Shown here: piece after piece, positions 33,410 through 44,782 of the stretch
Position numbering within the stretch: position 1 is the first letter of the stretch
Layout: each line of letters opens with the position of its first letter
The notes under the pieces: model-generated
Database searches by the model: none
What the model saw: the letters and a program-made list of their open reading frames with translations, nothing else
What the model was told of the DNA's origin: nothing
Origin: Myxocyprinus asiaticus
Taxonomy: Eukaryota > Chordata > Actinopteri > Cypriniformes > Catostomidae
DNA length: 64,000 nt
Assembly: GCF_019703515.2 (NCBI RefSeq)
Contig: NC_059373.1
Coordinates: forward strand, 14,402,281 to 14,466,280
Direction of reading: 5' to 3'
Translations under genes and position numbers: made by a program

Positions 33410-34085
33410 TTTGCAACCTCCCTTTGCCAAGATAACAGCTCTGAGTCTTCTCTTATAATGCCTAATGAAGTTGGAGAACACCTTGCAAGGGATCTGAGAC
33501 AATTCCTCCATACAACATCTCTACAGATCCTTCAAATTCAGAGGTCCATGTTGGTGGACTCTCCTCTTCAGTTCACCCCACAAATTTTCAATGGGGTTCA
33601 GGTCAGGGGACTGGGATGGCCATGGCAGAACCTTGATTTTGTGGACAGTGAACCATTTTTGTTGATTGATGTTTATTTTGGATCATTGTCCTGCTGGATG
33701 ATCCAACCAGGGCCCATTTTAAGCTTTCTGGCTGAGGCAGTCAGGTTTTGATTTTTTTTTTTTTATCTGTTGGTATTTGATAGAGTTCGTTATGCCATGT
33801 ATCCGAACAAAATGTCCAGGACTTCTGGCAGAAAAACAGCCCCACAAACATTAAAGATCCAGCACCACATTTAACCGTGGACATTGTGTACTTCATCTCT
33901 GTGTGTGCCAAACCCATCTCTGGTGTTTGCTACCAAAAAGCTCATTTTTTGTTTCATCTGACCATAGAACCCGGTCACATTTGAAGTTCCAGTAGTGTCT
34001 GAAGACGATTGAGTTTGTTGTTGGATGAGAGCAAAGGCTTTTTTTCTTGAAAACTTCCCAAACAACTTGTGGTGATGTCTGATTT
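33410..34085 (-). pseudogene. Tc1-like transposase catalytic region, broken
   Basis: On the - strand, codons for QQDND occur at 33682-33696 (second Asp at 33688-33690) and for [15 protein letters not shown] at about 33555-33601 (Glu at 33587-33589). The D-to-E distance is about 33 codons and out of frame by indels, consistent with an ancestral DD34E. The first catalytic Asp region lies near 33950-33970 and is also interrupted by stops. It cannot encode an active enzyme. Confidence 0.75.

Positions 34086-34091
<6 letters not shown>

Positions 34092-34118
<27 letters not shown>
34092..34118. repeat. (TG)n microsatellite inside the Tc1-like element
   Basis: About 13 TG units followed by T-rich sequence. 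It separates the N-terminal and catalytic pieces of the transposase. Confidence 0.95.
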
Positions 34119-34122
<4 letters not shown>

Positions 34123-34148
34123 TTATTTTTTATTTTTTTATTTTTTTT

Positions 34149-34445
34149 TTAGACTTTCTGACCCCAAGACCCAACTAATTTCTGCAATTCTCCAGCTGTG
34201 ATCCTTGGAGATTCTTTGGCCACTTGAACCATCCTCCTCACTGTGCATGGAGTCAATATAGACACATGTCCTTTTCCAGGCCAATTCTTAAGATTTCCAG
34301 TTGATTGGAACTTGTTAATTATTGCCCTGATGGTGGAAATGGGCATTTTCAATGCTTTGGCTATTTTCTCATAGCCAATTCCCATTTTGTGAAGCACAAC
34401 AACCTTTGTTGAGTCATGGCTGAACAATTTCACGTTCCTAGCCAC
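34149..34445 (-). pseudogene. Tc1-like transposase N-terminal DNA-binding domain
   Basis: Starts MARNVKLFSHDSTKVVVLHK and continues through an HTH (GYEKIAKALKMPISTIRAII) and NKFQSTGNLKNWPGKGHVSI into VRRMVQVAKESPRITAGEL. This is the paired-like, two-HTH N-terminus of a Tc1-type transposase that binds the transposon's direct repeats. The frame ends at 34149, where a T-rich/(TG)n insertion interrupts it. The original start codon appears intact. Confidence 0.85.
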
Positions 34446-34728
34446 CCAGGTGTACTAAAAAATTTAAAATATGAATGGGAATATACTTCAGATATATTTT
34501 ACACATAAAAATTTCTTGGGGTGCCAATAATTGTGGCCAATGTGTTTTGGAGAAAAATATTTAATAATGAGATATTTCCCCACTTTCAACTGTTTTACTT
34601 CAGTTAAAGGTTAGATTTTTGTGAATTATTTGAATGAAAGATCAAAAGGATGAACAATGCAGGGTTTTTTTTCCACAGCCTTCTTTGCTCATATTTACCA
34701 AGGGTGCCAATATTTTTGGCCACCACTG

Positions 34729-35220
34729 TAATACCTTATAGCGGATGATGTCGTCACCTGGAAACACCACCAGCCCAAGCCGTAGTCCTCCTCTTGTGGA
34801 TGGCCAGCCCAAGCTCACTCATCTTAGTTCAAGTTTTTAAATGGAATTGGTTTACAATCACACAGGTGTGTTGCATTAACTCCTTTCTTCTCAATACCCG
34901 CCAGGATAGAAGGTGCTAGTTGAGAGTATTGGCCTATTCTCTAACCCCTAACACCTAAACACCTAAAATGTCCCACTAACTTTTGTCTCAGCTTTAGATA
35001 CACTTGCAGATCAAAAAAACACTATGAAAACAACACTTTTAACATTATGTACTTTAAATGTGAATTAAAAGGACAATGCATTGTCCCTTTCAGCTTTCCA
35101 TAGTTCAATACATATTTTACACAAATGACAGTCATTGATACATCAGGTGCTTTAAGTTAATTTAGAAGATGGCAGGCTGAAAACAGGCTAAAATACGTAC
35201 TTGAGAAATTTGTTTTGCTA
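34729..35220. other. non-coding; no gene seen
   Basis: Nothing recognised between the two transposons. Confidence 0.5.
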
Positions 35221-35892
35221 CACTGTAAAAAAATGTCTGTAATTTTAACGGTACAAGACAGTAAAAATGCTACAGAAATAGAACATTAATTGATTAACGA
35301 ATATTAACTGTAAAATATACAGTAAAAAATGTAATATATTTAAAATACATTAGATTTACAATAAAATGTTGTAAAAAGAAATTTGTTTAGATCTAAAAAG
35401 TATGATTTTCCTGTATAATTAATGGTAAAAATGTACACTGTTAAACAAGTGAGTACATGTACATTTTACAGTAAATTATTGTTAAAATTACATTAAAAAA
35501 AAAAAAAATCAATCGGGTGTTCCCACAATTCCCTGCATGACCCATCATATTTCATTATATTTTATGGGAATAGTCAAGTTTCTTATTTTTAATATCAGTT
35601 ATGTACATTGGGGTGTTCTGTTTTATATTTGATGTAGTTTAGTTCATGTTTACTGCATTATTTAAATTTCACCTGTGTTACTCTGATGGTGTTTAGTGTT
35701 TGTGTGAGTGACGCTGAGCACTGTCTCTACATGTTTATTGGTCATTGCTCCTGAAATAGCCACTATGGGTGAACTTTATGTCATCATCTGCTCTTCTGTA
35801 ATTTTTACGGTGACTAACAATACCTTATAAAGTAAAAATCATATTTTTTAAAGTTTCAGAAGGTTAATATCAAGTTTATGACATTTTTGACT

Positions 35893-35935
<43 letters not shown>

Positions 35936-36117
35936 GTTTTTTATTTTTATTTTTTTATTTTTTTACAGTGCCATCATGGTATAGTTTAATACAGTACAAT
36001 ACAATAGTTTAAGCTGTAAAATGTACAGGTAGCTCTTACATTTGTACTGTATTTTTTACATAATTACTCTGGCAAGCACAGCTGTCATTTTTTTTTTTTT
36101 TTTTTTTTTTTACAGTG
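35221..36117. mobile_element. TA-flanked non-autonomous DNA transposon ('cactgtaaaaaa' ends)
   Basis: CACTGTAAAAAAATG at 35221 and a T-run plus TTTACAGTG ending at 36117 are inverted. TA lies on both sides (35219-35220 and 36118-36119). The 897-bp interior is AT-rich, with many 'acagtaaa'/'tttacagt' repeats, and encodes nothing. It contains (TA)n at 35896-35929. The TA duplication suggests Tc1/mariner mobilisation. Confidence 0.75.
35896..35929. repeat. (TA)n microsatellite
   Basis: About 17 TA units. Confidence 0.95.
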
Positions 36118-36202
36118 TAGGTTTGTTAAAGTTTGCAAGGTTTATGGCATTGTGTCTAAAAGAGTTTTGCAAAAAAAATGCAAATGCCCTGGCTCATGAC
36201 TT

Positions 36203-36330
36203 GCATATTCAGAATCAGCTTTATTGCCAGGTATGCTTACACATACAATGAATTTGTCTTGATCACAGGAGCTTCCAGTGCACAACAATACAATACAGCT
36301 ACAAGACAGAGATAATGATAATAAAAAATA
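36203..36330 (-). mobile_element. 'caataaagctgattct' repeat, copy 1
   Basis: 'cagaatcagctttattgcca', then 'tatgcttacacatacaa' and 'ggagcttccagtgcacaaca'. On the - strand it ends with CAATAAAGCTGATTCTG, containing an AATAAA signal, so it resembles the 3' end of a LINE or SINE. The second copy is at 56489-56605. Confidence 0.6.
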
Positions 36331-37103
36331 AATTAATTAATTCCTCAAGCACACCTGCATATTACTCTTTGTTTTCAGAGTTAGATATCTAAATATTTGG
36401 TACTTACTGCTCTCAACTCTCAAAACAGTTTCCAGTAACTCACCTAGACAATAACTCACCTAGACCAGATACACAGAGCCCCATTTGCGTGTCGCAAGCA
36501 CTCTTCTTGCATGCGTGCACAAACACAAGAGCTGGAAAGCAGCTGCCTATAAGACACATACCTGCCAATACTCCCGATTTTACTGGGTTTCTCCTATTTT
36601 CCACACTCCTCCCACTGTACTCCCGGTTTACAATTTCTCCCGATAAACTCACGATTTTCCACATCCACACTTTGCTCATGAGAATGTATTAGACCTTCAG
36701 GTAGGGTTGCCACCCATCCCGTAAAATACAGGATCGTTGATTTGTCCCGTAAGCTGGTCAGATGTCATCACGGCAAAATTGCTCCAGATCATCAATTTAA
36801 CATTGATATAAGTTGGAAATTTTTCATACCGTGTTTAAGGGGATGTCTGAACGTGCTAATACTGTAAGGGACCGTCTGAAAGGTCCACATATCATACTAA
36901 ACTTGTGGATTTCTTTTATTGAAAAACAGAAGGTTCAGTATGATGTACAAAATTACACAGATCCAAAAATGTATGAATACTATCACTGAGTCGTACAGAC
37001 AAGAAGTATAAGTATTTATTTATTTATTATTATTTTTTATTTTTTTTACACAGATGAAGTACACAGATGTTTCCATGGTTCAAGAAAGTTCTCAGCATAT
37101 AAG
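36331..37103. other. non-coding; short repeat fragment only
   Basis: 'gggttgccacccatcccgta' at 36705-36724 and the following 'aaatacaggatcg' resemble a dispersed vertebrate repeat end. Nothing else supported. Confidence 0.45.
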
Positions 37104-37108
37104 AAAGG

Positions 37109-37419
37109 TGTGGAGTGGGACATGTTCATGTGTCTGTCACTGGGGAGAGAGGAAGCAGAAAGGGCAATCACCTGGTGATTGTTAACATTAAACACCTGTG
37201 TCTCGTTCCAGTGATGACTGAGACGGGCTTTAAAAGGCCGCTGGAGTGACAGACCGGCAGAGAGAGAGACCAGAGATGCTATGTGTGTTCCATAGATACT
37301 TTGTTGTGAAGCTGAAAAGCCAATACTTTGTTGTGAAGCTGAAGATAACTGCATTAAAAGTTGACTCACGTGGACTGTGAAACCAGCTCCCGTGTACTTC
37401 CTGTTCGAACCCTTCTACA
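37109..37419 (+). mobile_element. solo LTR with 5-bp target duplication
   Basis: Starts TGTGGAG and ends TTCTACA, with exact AAAGG on both sides (37104-37108 and 37420-37424). It carries a TATA-like TTTAAAAGG at 37229-37237, and an ATTAAAA about 120 bp downstream could serve as poly(A) signal. A 26-bp step duplicates 'atactttgttgtgaagctga'. At 311 bp with no attached PBS or coding it fits a solo LTR left by LTR-LTR recombination; a Gypsy- or ERV-type origin cannot be decided. Confidence 0.75.
37229..37237 (+). promoter_or_regulatory. TATA-like element of the solo LTR
   Basis: TTTAAAAGG, preceded by GC-richer sequence and followed by the putative transcribed part of the LTR. Confidence 0.4.
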
Positions 37420-37749
37420 AAAGGATATACACTTTTATTATTAATAACTCAAAAAGCATTTATTGCTAAAAATGTGAAGGATGTGGTAAAGTACCATCTG
37501 AATACATTTCTTAGTATTATTAATATTCAGTGTAGTATTACTGACCGGCACTGCCGCTCCCTATACGCATGTAATGCAGTTTGCGTAGTGCACAGACTCC
37601 CTACAGGGGGAGTCTTACCCTACATTAGAAATGCCACCGGCTGCCGTTCCTCGCACATATGCTTAAATTACTGTCATATTAGTGTTACATTTTTAAAACA
37701 GAATTAATAATACTAATATTATTTAAAAAAAAGAGGATATCTGGAGCAG

Positions 37750-38799
37750 ATACAAAGTTTCATTTCACCTCAGGCTGCGCGTGCTTCTTCCCTCTTGCAG
37801 CGTGCGCAGGAAAATGTCCCCTCGCTAGACAAGCAAACTCAGCAAAGTAGCTATGAAATCACTTCGGTGGTGGTGCATGAATTGGATTTTCAAATGTTTG
37901 AAAGTCCCCATGGGTGTTTTTACATTTGAGTCTTCTTTAAATCTGTGTGTGCTTGTACGTTATTTTTCCACTGTGCAGGCTTTTTCAAGCGCAGGATAGC
38001 CGCCTCAGGTGAGTCAATCCCGACTTTCTCTGGACCATGTCGACGTGTTAATTTTGCTTATCAAAAAAATGTATGCGTTTGAGTAAGTAGCCTAGAAATT
38101 TACTGATTAGGGATGAAGGCTATTTTCAATGAGGTGCCGACTGCTTAACGGGTTAAACTATCTTTTGTTCTGTGCGCACATCATGTTTAGAATACATTAG
38201 GTTTATTGTAGGCTACATCACAGGCCTATTTTTTCTATCCTATGGCTACTTTTTTTTCTTTTTTTACATCAACTGTTATTGGTTAACGTTCTTTACCGAA
38301 CAGCTGTCATATTAGATCAATGGCTAATGCACGACTGCACGTCATGAAATACACGCAACTTTTTTTTTCTCTCGTAGATTTGGCTTAGTCTACCTGTTAA
38401 TTACTTTCAACAATGTACAGACTGCTTTAATATGTTAAGTAACTTTTACTTGGTGAATTCCATTTAGAACAGGCTGGGTTGCTCTATTGGTCCTGCACTA
38501 TTCATTCAATTGTTTTCAATAAAAATACTTGTTAAATTTTCACTAACGTTGATTCAGTGAATGAGTGTCATGTTCTATATTTAATGTACAATGATCATAA
38601 TGCAAGGCAGATAAATGCCACTTTTCAGTGGAATTTAGCATCAGATTTGGAATAGATTAAGTATTTTAAAAGGTTCGCATAAATAATTTTTTTTATTTAT
38701 TTTTTTTACTGTTTTTCTGAAGGTTGGTTTCTTTTTAGACTAGTCGACTTCAACATTTTCGTTTAAACGTCAGTGAATTAGTCATTCCGCACATCCCTA
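37750..38799 (-). mobile_element. dispersed element A, copy 2 (hAT-like end)
   Basis: Collinear with 20050-20830 and extending further. The right end 'gtcattccgcacatcccta' at 38799 reads TAGGGATGTGC... on the - strand, a hAT-type terminus similar to the TAGGGATGCAC end at 23930. The left end is not exactly defined. No transposase coding is seen. Confidence 0.65.
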
Positions 38800-38884
38800 C
38801 CCATGAGGTCAATGCAGTAGAAACCAAGCACAAAACAGAATTCTCAACATAAAAGTAAGCTAGACGCAAGCTTCTGATCATCAC

Positions 38885-39122
38885 ACAAACATACTGTACG
38901 GCTTCAGAAGACTAAGAATATAATGCTACTTTTATGGTGTTTTAAATGGTGTTTACCTTTTCAGGAGCTTTATGGAAGAGGTCAAAAGCTGCATAACGAT
39001 TCTTAAAAAAAAAAAAAAAAAACTGTCTCACACAAAAGAAAAAAAGCATGTGGGTTTGGAACAACATGAAGGTGAGTAAATAATAATAGAATTTTGATTT
39101 TTGGCTGAACTATTCCTTTAAA
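38885..39122. mobile_element. 5'-truncated MITE
   Basis: 'ggcttcagaagactaagaat' in the interior and 'gaacaacatgaaggtgagta'..'ttttggctgaactattcctt' at the right end. The same family as 27870-28417, lacking the left half. Confidence 0.65.
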
Positions 39123-41768
39123 AATTTGGTTTCCTGCAGGCCCCACTCTTTTGTTATAACCAGTTTTATATAATCTTTTATCAGCCCTTTTGTATACTGA
39201 TAAGAACAGATCATACTCTCCATTATTGCAGTGTTAGTAAATTATGATCTGTGGCACAAGAAATCTGATTGTGTCACACTGTGAAAGATATAAGAACTGC
39301 AATCACTGAGTGTGTCTGATCGGAGCGTTTAGCTGCAGTTTACATCAGCGAATGCCTGATTTGTGTTGGATTCAGTACCACATAGTGAGCGTGTTCCAAA
39401 TGGATTTATTAAACATGTATAAACGTATGGGTAAAGAAAAGAGAGAAATAAAAACAAACATCTTTTTGAATCCCTCTGAACGAGAAATAAGAGCAAAGAT
39501 ATTTTTTTTGTGGCAGTGTAAACGGATAACAAAACTAAATGCAAATTGAACAAAATCGGACAAAGACTTCTGCAGACATTCAATAAAGTTAGCTAGTCAT
39601 TGCAGCAAAATCAAATGTCATGTAAAGCATGTGAGTGTGAATCACTGTTGTGCCATTCACAAATGTAGTGATTAAAATCGCTGGAGTTCGGCAAGTCTCT
39701 TTAGAGTGCTATAGAGTGCAACAGTGCCCACCCAGTACCCATTTTCACCTGTCTTAGTTCAAGTTATTTTTCCAATTAATTTTTTCCATAAGGATATCAT
39801 AAAATCCTCCATAAGAGCTTTATACCATGACCTTAACCAACCAGCTCCAAGGTCAATAACAACATTACAATCACTGATTTGAAGAAAAAACTTTTTTGAA
39901 TATCAAAAACAAACAAACAAACAAACAAAAAAAAAAAGATAAAAAGGTCCAAGACTGTATGCTTAAAATTTTTCATGATGGCGTAAACCACAATCCCATG
40001 AAGTATTGCAGATAATGTCACTGAATTATAAAATGATTAATTTAAAGTTGTTAACTGTTAATTTTAAATTTATTGCAAAATATTTAGATATATACAGCTA
40101 AGAAGTTTTAGAGTGTAGGGAGACTTTTGGCAAGCTCTGTTTGCAACGATTATCTGATTGGTGGAGAATTCTCGGCAGGATCATGGGGAATGTAGACTAT
40201 TCTGCACAAACTCCACTATTACTATTTATTTTATTATTCAGTTAAAATAATGTGGACTGGCGGCTTTAACAGAAACATATCCCATCGATTAAAAACCTTG
40301 GAGCTCATGGGAGGTCTGTCTTTAAAGGTTTTTTAGTTTAAAAAAATCTATTTCCCTTCCGAAAAGATAAATAAATTGAATTTTTACTTCTGGAAACACA
40401 CTGTTGCGCCATTTTGGTTGCTAGTAGGTGTTACTACTTTATTACAGTATCTAGTTGTATTGGGTGGCAGATCACTGTCTGCACTCTTGTTGTTACACTC
40501 TGCTTAACTTTGTTGCATCGCCAATGCTTGCTGTTGCTCATGTTGCTGAAAATCGTTGAAAAAGACTGTATGTGTATGTAAAAAAAAAAAAAAAAAAACA
40601 TAACATTAAAATTCAAAACAAAATATCAAAAACATTTTTTATTTTTCATCAATTGCAAAACCAAACCAAACACAAACCCAATGTTATACAAGAAAAACTG
40701 ACCCAAACACAGCTAGAAAATCCAAAATTTTTCAGACCCCGTTGGGATTGTGTCAGGTAGCTGAACCTGAGCATGAAAAACAACAGTGGAGATAATGGGG
40801 AAGTACGTCCCTCAAATGCCATCTTAACCACACCCCTACCTCCACACCTTGTCCCAAGATCATTATGTTCATCACATATACGTTTCGAACAACCTTACAA
40901 TGTTTCAATCACATTAGGCCAGTGCTTAAATGCCACAACATTCTTTAGCCCTTATCTCAATCCTATTAGAGAGAGACTGAAGGGGCATCCAATTTTCTGT
41001 GAGTGTCTATGAGTGTGTTTCTAAGAGTGCAGTAAAATACATTTCAATAAAACCAGTTTTTCAATAGAGACCAGCTCATCCCAAAACTCATTCCAAAACC
41101 AGACTTTGGCATTCAAAGAGACAACAAAGACTAGGTGTGTGTGTGTCTTTGCGCGTGTGTGTGCAAGATAACCGCATTACTGGGGTAATCTGCATAGAGC
41201 ATCTATCCAGGAATTGGAAATGAGATTGTGAGGTTTGGGGAGGGGGGTTCAGAGACATTTCACCACACCAAAGCCCTTCTCACATTAAGACAAACACACA
41301 AGCTCAGTTATGCACAAACACACACACACACACACACACCTTTGCCTCCTGATAATATGCAAATGTCTCCACCTGAAGGTCACTGAGCCAGCATGGCGGT
41401 AGCTTCTGCGTGTAATGCATTCCGGTGTGGGCACGATTAACCAGTGTTCCCCATTCTGACCCTTATCTGCAGTGTCACACTGAATTTATTCCTAGCCTCC
41501 TAGGTGTCACATTAAATTCATTCCCCCAGCCTCTGAAGTCCATCTCTCATGGAACGAGAGGGTTTATGGACACATAAACTGGGAGGTTCTGAGAGCGGCA
41601 TTTAACTGAGTGTGCTACGATACAAATATGATTATTTACAGGTGGGCCGAAGTGGAATCAGATCAGTGCAAAATTATCATTATTGATGTAAGCTCACAGA
41701 GTAAAAACAAATAAATAAAAGTTTATCACTGTGGCTGCGTCCGCAACCTAGGTCCTTGCTGCCCAGTC
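39123..41768. other. non-coding; no gene seen
   Basis: Poly-A (40579-40599) and AAAC runs (39909-39938), plus a (CA) run at about 41320-41338. 41340-41660 is non-repetitive with mixed composition and could be a conserved non-coding element. No coding is recognised. Confidence 0.5.
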
Positions 41769-41990
41769 AGCCCAAAAATTAAAATTCTGTCATCATTTAC
41801 TCATGCTCATGTTGTTCCAAATGTGTTTGACATTCTTCTGTGGAACACAAAAGGAGACCTAAGGCAGAATGTTAGCCTCAGACACCATTCACTTTCATTG
41901 CGTCGTTTTACCATACAACAAAAGTAAATAGTGACTGAAGCTGTCAGTCCATAGTAAACGACAGCAGAATTTTCATTTCTGGGTGAACTA
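41769..41990. mobile_element. short MITE
   Basis: Left 'gcccaaaaattaaaattctg' and right 'cagaattttcatttctgggt' are inverted. Inside are 'ttcttctgtggaacacaaaa', 'gcagaatgttagcctcagac' and 'accattcactttcattg', the commonest interior of this foldback family. Confidence 0.75.
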
Positions 41991-42004
41991 ACTGAAACAA
42001 TGAA

Positions 42005-42488
42005 CAAATGAAAATTCTCTCATTTACTTACTCACCCTCGATGCGATATAATAGGTGTGCGTGAGAAACAGTTCAAAATGTAAGTCCATTTTCTACTCTA
42101 AATCTCCACTTTCACTTTCACACCTGAAAGTCACATGTGGTGCCTATATAGTTTCACTTTCACGTCTGAAAGTGAAAGTTAAAGTGGAGATTTGGAGTAA
42201 AAAAGGACTTAAATATTATTCTGTTTCTCACCCACACCTATTATACAGCTTATGAAGAAATGGATTTCAACAGTGAAGTCATACTGATTGCTTTTATGCT
42301 TCCTTTATGTGATTTTTGGAGCTACAAAAGGTCTGATCACCATATACTTGCATTGTATGGTCCTACAGGGCTAAGACATTTTTCTAAAAATCTTTATGTC
42401 CTGCTGAAGAAAGTCATACACATCTGGGATAGCATGAGGGTGAGTAAATGATAAGTACATTTTAATTTTCATTTCATCACTCCTTTAA
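42005..42488. mobile_element. MITE with internal hairpin
   Basis: Left 'attctctcatttacttactc' and 'accctcg', right 'catgagggtgagtaaatgat' and 'cactcctttaa'. An inner inverted repeat joins 42097-42120 (AATCTCCACTTTCACTTTCA) to about 42170-42200 (TGAAAGTTAAAGTGGAGATT). A second layer of family sequence ('gctttatgtgatttttggag') follows. Confidence 0.7.
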
Positions 42489-43734
42489 GGCAAGGACAGT
42501 TTCAGATGGTCTTCCAAGCTTTAGACATAAACGAGCAAATATTTTAATGGCAACAAGCAAATATGTAATGACAACAATGTTTATTTCTCTGTCAGATATC
42601 TTTCTGTAGAAGATATATCTGTCTAGTGTAGGATATCTATATCTAAAATCCAGTAACTGCAACTCTGAAACTGAGAAAAATGGCTTCAGAGTTACTTGGG
42701 TTTTAATGTTGATTTAGTAGCTACTGCAATTTTCACAAGTATTCTCTGAATTTGATCATAGTTGGGCCAAAGACTGTCTCATAAAGACCCGATTTTGGTT
42801 TTAATTTTGACTAAATCTGCAGCAGTTACTGCACTTTGCCTTTGCTCGGAAATACAGGCGACGAAGGCATAAAGAAAAAGGAAGCTAGAGATAGGCATCT
42901 CAGTAGACAGAAAACACTGAATTTGAGTCTTATTGCCTTCCTACTTCAGTATAGTCTATGAAGGGATCATTTTTCAGCTTTCAGGCAGTTTGTGCAATAG
43001 CAAAGGATGATGGCAAATGAAACCTGCTTTTCGCAAAAATTCTAAAGTCACAAATCTTCTAAATACCAAGCAGCATACACAATGACAAAAGCTGCATGTT
43101 TCATTCATTCCTGGCATTAACGTGAAAGCCACTCCACAATAAACCCCCATTGCATTCTATGCATCTCTAAAAGCTGCAAAGCTGCTGCACTCAAATACGC
43201 TGCACATATGTGCAGAGCCCATAGGCCTGAAGAACTGCTTATGAAAATGAGTTGTGCTCTAATACCAGTATGAATATTGTATGGGCCAGCGCTAGGCTAA
43301 GGTGGGTGGGGTGGGACATGCTAATCAGTAGAACAGACACAACCCTCGTTAAAACTTTAATTGGTGCCTCATCTGCATCCTCGTAGGCAGCCCGGGTGTG
43401 CTCGCTGCATTTTTAAACAGCCATGAAAAGCACAGAGTCTTCAGAGTATTTTAAAGAGAAAGCACATATGACATGAAGGAAATGATAGAGAGAGAGCAAG
43501 AGAGAAGATGGAAGGAAAATGAGGGGAAAAGACAGGAAAGAATGTAATTTAAACAACTCTCCCTTGGTAGTTATTGTCTAGACTAAGTCTGGATTAATTT
43601 AGTCTAGATTTAAAGTAGAATTGTTCCGATACTTTAAAATACTTTCTCCTATCGCAAATTAATATATACTTTACACATAAGCCATTCTAAGGTTGATTTC
43701 CCCAAAATGCTTTCAAACATTTCTCTATTTGTTT

Positions 43735-43765
<31 letters not shown>

Positions 43766-44083
43766 CATTGGTCTGTTTTGACCAACCAATGCAAAACAGG
43801 GTAATTGGGTAAACCTGTTTGAAAACAAGGAGTGTGTTTACCTGCATGATCGATTATGCTTAATAAGCTAACAACGTTTGTGTTCTACTTAAACGGTTTT
43901 CCTTTTTTGGGGTAAGGTCATGAACTGTTTTAGCAAAAACCAACCGGCACACATAGATATTTGCCTATTATCTTGATTTTTGGCTACACTTTTTTTACGA
44001 TGAACCACCGTTCTTACCGGCTCATCCAATGTTTATGTTTTGACGTCAAAAGCAGACAGCTCAATTGACAGCATGTGTGTCAT
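42489..44083. other. non-coding; no gene seen
   Basis: Poly-A of about 25 at 43741-43765. 43060-43450 is non-repetitive. A palindromic TTTTGACGTCAAAA lies at 44038-44051, shared with 21719-21732. Confidence 0.5.
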
Positions 44084-44115
44084 AATGTTGATTACCACAA
44101 AAAAAAAAAAAAAAA

Positions 44116-44212
<97 letters not shown>

Positions 44213-44782
44213 TATACAAAATTCGACTTGTCCCTCCTTTTCTTTAAAAAAAAAAAAAACAATCTATGTCACTGTGAACGGGGCAATTATTTTGTGGGTT
44301 TAAACACAATTATGTGAAGCTTGTAATTTTATAAAAGTACTTGCATTTGATAAAATATACTTCTGTTAAAACTTGTGTATTATTTAAGCTTTAAATTTGT
44401 TTAAATTGTAGTTTTTACGATGGTTTTAGGATTTTAGGGCTTGCGCTGTTCCATTGTCATGGCATTGAAGTTGTAAAAGTTAATATAACTTTACACAGAA
44501 AAGGTTAGTCAGTGATTTTATCATACTAAAATCATGTTTACCTGCATATTGTTTACATCTCGTAGCTATACTGCTGAAACAGTAGGTATTTTAACTTTTA
44601 CGGATTGGCCTCATTTACTTCCATTGTAAGTGCCTCACTGTAACCCAGACTTTTTTTATTTATTTTTTTTTTAATTTTTTTTTTAAGAAAAGGAGGGACG
44701 AGCCTTTTGTGGTAATCAACATTGTGCCACAAATGCTGTTGATTGATCTTAACTTGTACTGAACCAAGAATATTCTTTTAAC
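44084..44782. mobile_element. foldback element with (TA)n/(CA)n-expanded arm
   Basis: Left arm 'cataatgttgattaccacaa' then, after a microsatellite, 'ttcgacttgtccctcctttt' (44222-44241). The right arm is the inverse: 'aaaaggagggacgagcctttt' (44686-44706) followed by 'tgtggtaatcaacattgtg'. About 440 bp separates the arms. The right end ends like 20843-20915 and 57034-57106. Confidence 0.65.
44101..44213. repeat. poly-A, (TA)n and (CA)n compound microsatellite
   Basis: A run of 19 A, then about 38 TA units (44120-44196), then about 8 CA units. The Tyr/Ile frames are artefacts. Confidence 0.97.

Larger units (their letters stand above)
33192..34728 (-). mobile_element. near full-length Tc1-like transposon with IR/DR ends (dead)
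   Basis: CAGTGGTGGCC (33192) and GGCCACCACTG (ending 34728) are flanked by TA on both sides. The inverted repeats are about 215 bp, and each carries two direct repeats: left GGCCAAAAATATTGGCACCC (33199-33218) and GGCCATAATTATTGGCACCC (33375-33394); right GGGTGCCAATAATTGTGGCC (34519-34538) and GGGTGCCAATATTTTTGGCC (34702-34721). This is the IR/DR layout known from Sleeping-Beauty-type fish Tc1 elements. The transposase lies on the - strand and is broken. Length is 1537 bp. Confidence 0.93.

Noticed and set aside
33386..33751. 121-codon + strand frame
   Set aside because: Antisense shadow of the - strand Tc1-like transposase catalytic region.
44040..44317. Tyr/Ile repeat peptides
   Set aside because: Translation of (TA)n.
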